Shown here piece after piece: positions 14,275 through 15,542 of a stretch of DNA of 15,542 bases. The stretch lies in the NCBI GenBank assembly GCA_002327985.1, contig DCVM01000076.1:1-15542 (forward strand), read 5' to 3'. How positions within the stretch are numbered: the stretch's first letter is position 1; every line of letters starts with the position of its first letter. The translations under genes and the position numbers were made by a program. A model generated the notes under the pieces. It worked only from the letters and a program-made list of their open reading frames with translations. It was not told where the DNA came from and did not search any database. The DNA comes from Syntrophaceae bacterium UBA2188. Its GTDB lineage: Bacteria > Desulfobacterota > BSN033 > UBA1163.

Positions 14275-15063
14275 ATGAAAACGTATTGGAAGATTGGCCT
14301 GGCAGCTACCCTGTTTATCTCTCTGGTATGGGTCGCCATCAGTAAAGAGACCCCCCCTCTATACATTGAAATGGAGGTGAAGGGAGTGAGGCTGGATGTG
14401 ATTGGGCACAATCCCGTTGTCCTCCTTGCTGACAAAGAGGGTAAAAAGGCACTCCCCATCTGGATCGGCCTCCTGGAGGCAAATGCGATCGATAAAGAAT
14501 TAAAAAGCATTACCTCCCTGAGGCCCATGACCCATGACCTCCTCCATTCGATTCTGACCCAAGCTCAAGTCAAGGTAAAGGAAGTAAAAATTGTTGAGCT
14601 GAAAGATCAAACCTATTATGCAACCCTCTTTTTAAAATTGAACAAAGAGGTGATCGAGGTTGACGCCCGGCCCAGCGATGCGATTATCCTTGCACTCAAG
14701 TCTAAAATTCCGATCCTCGTTTCAGCCAAAATTCTCGCTGAACAGGGGGTTGCTCTCACCGCAAAAAGTACTTACGGAGAACGCCACGGAATTCGAATTC
14801 AGGAACTCACCCCTGCCCTCGCTTCCCACTTTAACTTTAAGGGCAGAAAGGGTGTGTTGGTGGCGGAGATCCTTCCGGGAAGTGTCTCAGAAGCCGCTGG
14901 AATCAAAGCCGGAGACATCATTACGAAAGTCAATTCAAAAGAAGTGAGTGGCGTTCAAGAATTTGAAGAAATATTGGATACAGTCAAGGCAGGTAATTCG
15001 CTTCAGATTTTACTTTTTAGAGGCGAAAAATTTCAGGAAGTCAGTCTATTTTTAAAGCCTTAA
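14275..15063 (+). CDS. exported bifunctional-nuclease-domain (DUF151) protein with PDZ
   Basis: The 262 aa protein has a hydrophobic N-terminal segment (about 6-22), an export signal or anchor. A DUF151/BFN domain follows (about 30-155), with the conserved LPIWIGLLEANAI and DARPSDAIILALK (130-142). A C-terminal PDZ domain (about 172-260) has GVLVAEILPGSVSEAAGIKAGD. Plant BFN1 proteins cut RNA and DNA, but most bacterial members are untested. Adding PDZ and an export signal suggests action on envelope proteins or a proteolysis-related role. A GTG at 14239 would extend it by 12 residues, but GGAAGGAG lies just before the ATG at 14275. That binding site abuts the palindromic element. The stop overlaps that of the converging gene. 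Confidence 0.88.
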   Translation: MKTYWKIGLAATLFISLVWVAISKETPPLYIEMEVKGVRLDVIGHNPVVLLADKEGKKALPIWIGLLEANAIDKELKSITSLRPMTHDLLHSILTQAQVKVKEVKIVELKDQTYYATLFLKLNKEVIEVDARPSDAIILALKSKIPILVSAKILAEQGVALTAKSTYGERHGIRIQELTPALASHFNFKGRKGVLVAEILPGSVSEAAGIKAGDIITKVNSKEVSGVQEFEEILDTVKAGNSLQILLFRGEKFQEVSLFLKP

Positions 15064-15464
15064 TTCAGCAGGCGCTTGATCACTGGAATTTTTAAGAATT
15101 GGACCCCCTCTTCTTTTAGGATAACCTCCTCTTCGGTGGTAGCCGTTCCCTTTATATTTTTCTTTTCGACCTCTCCGTAATGGATCTTGAGGGCCTCTTT
15201 GTAAAAATCAGGTCCGACATCCTCAAAATGCTTATCTAAATAATCGTGAATCAGTTGAAGTGCCTGGTGAGGATGGATCCCCTCTTTCCTCCTTTCCCCA
15301 CTCTTTTTGATTGCAAAAGGAGAAAAGGCCTTTTCGATCTGATGATCGTCACAAACCGGACAGGTGATGATGCCGGCTTCTTTCTGTTCCTCAAAAGAGG
15401 CATTGTCCTTGAACCAGCACTCAAATCTATGACCGTTTGGGCAGAAGAGATCAAAAGCAATCAT
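15060..15464 (-). CDS. DUF1178 family protein
   Basis: This 134 aa cytoplasmic protein begins MIAFDLFCPNGHRFECWF and has TCPVCDDHQIEKAFSPFAIK. The two Cys clusters (CPNGHxFEC and CPVC) suggest a zinc ribbon, as in the DUF1178 family, whose function is not known. It ends in LKIPVIKRLLN. An upstream ATG at 15539 would add 25 residues, but GAGG lies seven bases before the ATG at 15464 and the family begins there. It converges on the DUF151-PDZ gene, sharing the bases TTAA (15060-15063) between the two stop codons. The remaining 15465-15542 shows nothing recognisable. Confidence 0.88.
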   Translation of the reverse strand: MIAFDLFCPNGHRFECWFKDNASFEEQKEAGIITCPVCDDHQIEKAFSPFAIKKSGERRKEGIHPHQALQLIHDYLDKHFEDVGPDFYKEALKIHYGEVEKKNIKGTATTEEEVILKEEGVQFLKIPVIKRLLN

Positions 15465-15542
15465 TTTTTTCCTCAAGGTTAATTTAACACTCTTCCTCCT
15501 ATTTATGCAAGCCATCTTTAAGAAAAAGGAATATTGCAAAGT

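Overview
The window looks like the chromosome of a Gram-negative bacterium of the Desulfobacterota (former Deltaproteobacteria) kind. This is an inference. It rests on RNase Y occurring together with ZapA, a ZapB-like protein and a candidate 6S RNA, on a proteobacteria-like 16S 5' end, and on long C-rich palindromic repeats. The 16S fragment is too short to name a genus.

Positions 1-8848 form one long minus-strand block of housekeeping genes. Read in the direction of transcription they are sucC, sucD, prfB (with its programmed +1 frameshift), a zapB-like gene, zapA, a candidate 6S RNA, a gap of about 600 bases, rny, ymdB, tyrS, and then the start of an rRNA operon. The 16S gene has two good tandem sigma70-type promoters, and the -35 box of the upstream one overlaps the tyrS stop codon. 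The block covers the last steps of the TCA cycle, translation termination, Z-ring assembly, global RNA control, mRNA decay, tRNA charging and rRNA synthesis. Several of its gaps hold short AT- or GC-biased quasi-palindromic repeats built from 7-9 bp words, with a different word in each gap.

Positions 8890-12860 look accessory. A plus-strand, visibly GC-richer gene encodes a membrane-anchored alkyl-sulfatase-like metallo-beta-lactamase protein. It is followed by about 550 bases without a gene but with small hairpins, and then by an intact 1339 bp insertion sequence with 20 bp perfect inverted ends and a DDE/YREK transposase. A C-rich 15 bp stem-loop closes the region.

Positions 12882-15464 hold a YfcE/MJ0936-type phosphodiesterase (minus), a stand-alone homologue of the phage Mu regulator GemA (plus), an exported bifunctional-nuclease-domain (DUF151) protein fused to PDZ (plus), and a DUF1178 zinc-ribbon-like protein (minus). 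Between the gemA-like gene and the DUF151-PDZ gene lies the most unusual structure: a 227 bp palindromic, MITE-like element with 16 bp perfect ends and a second, wobble-compatible inner stem. It appears to supply the last codons and stop of the gemA-like gene, and it abuts the ribosome binding site of the next gene.
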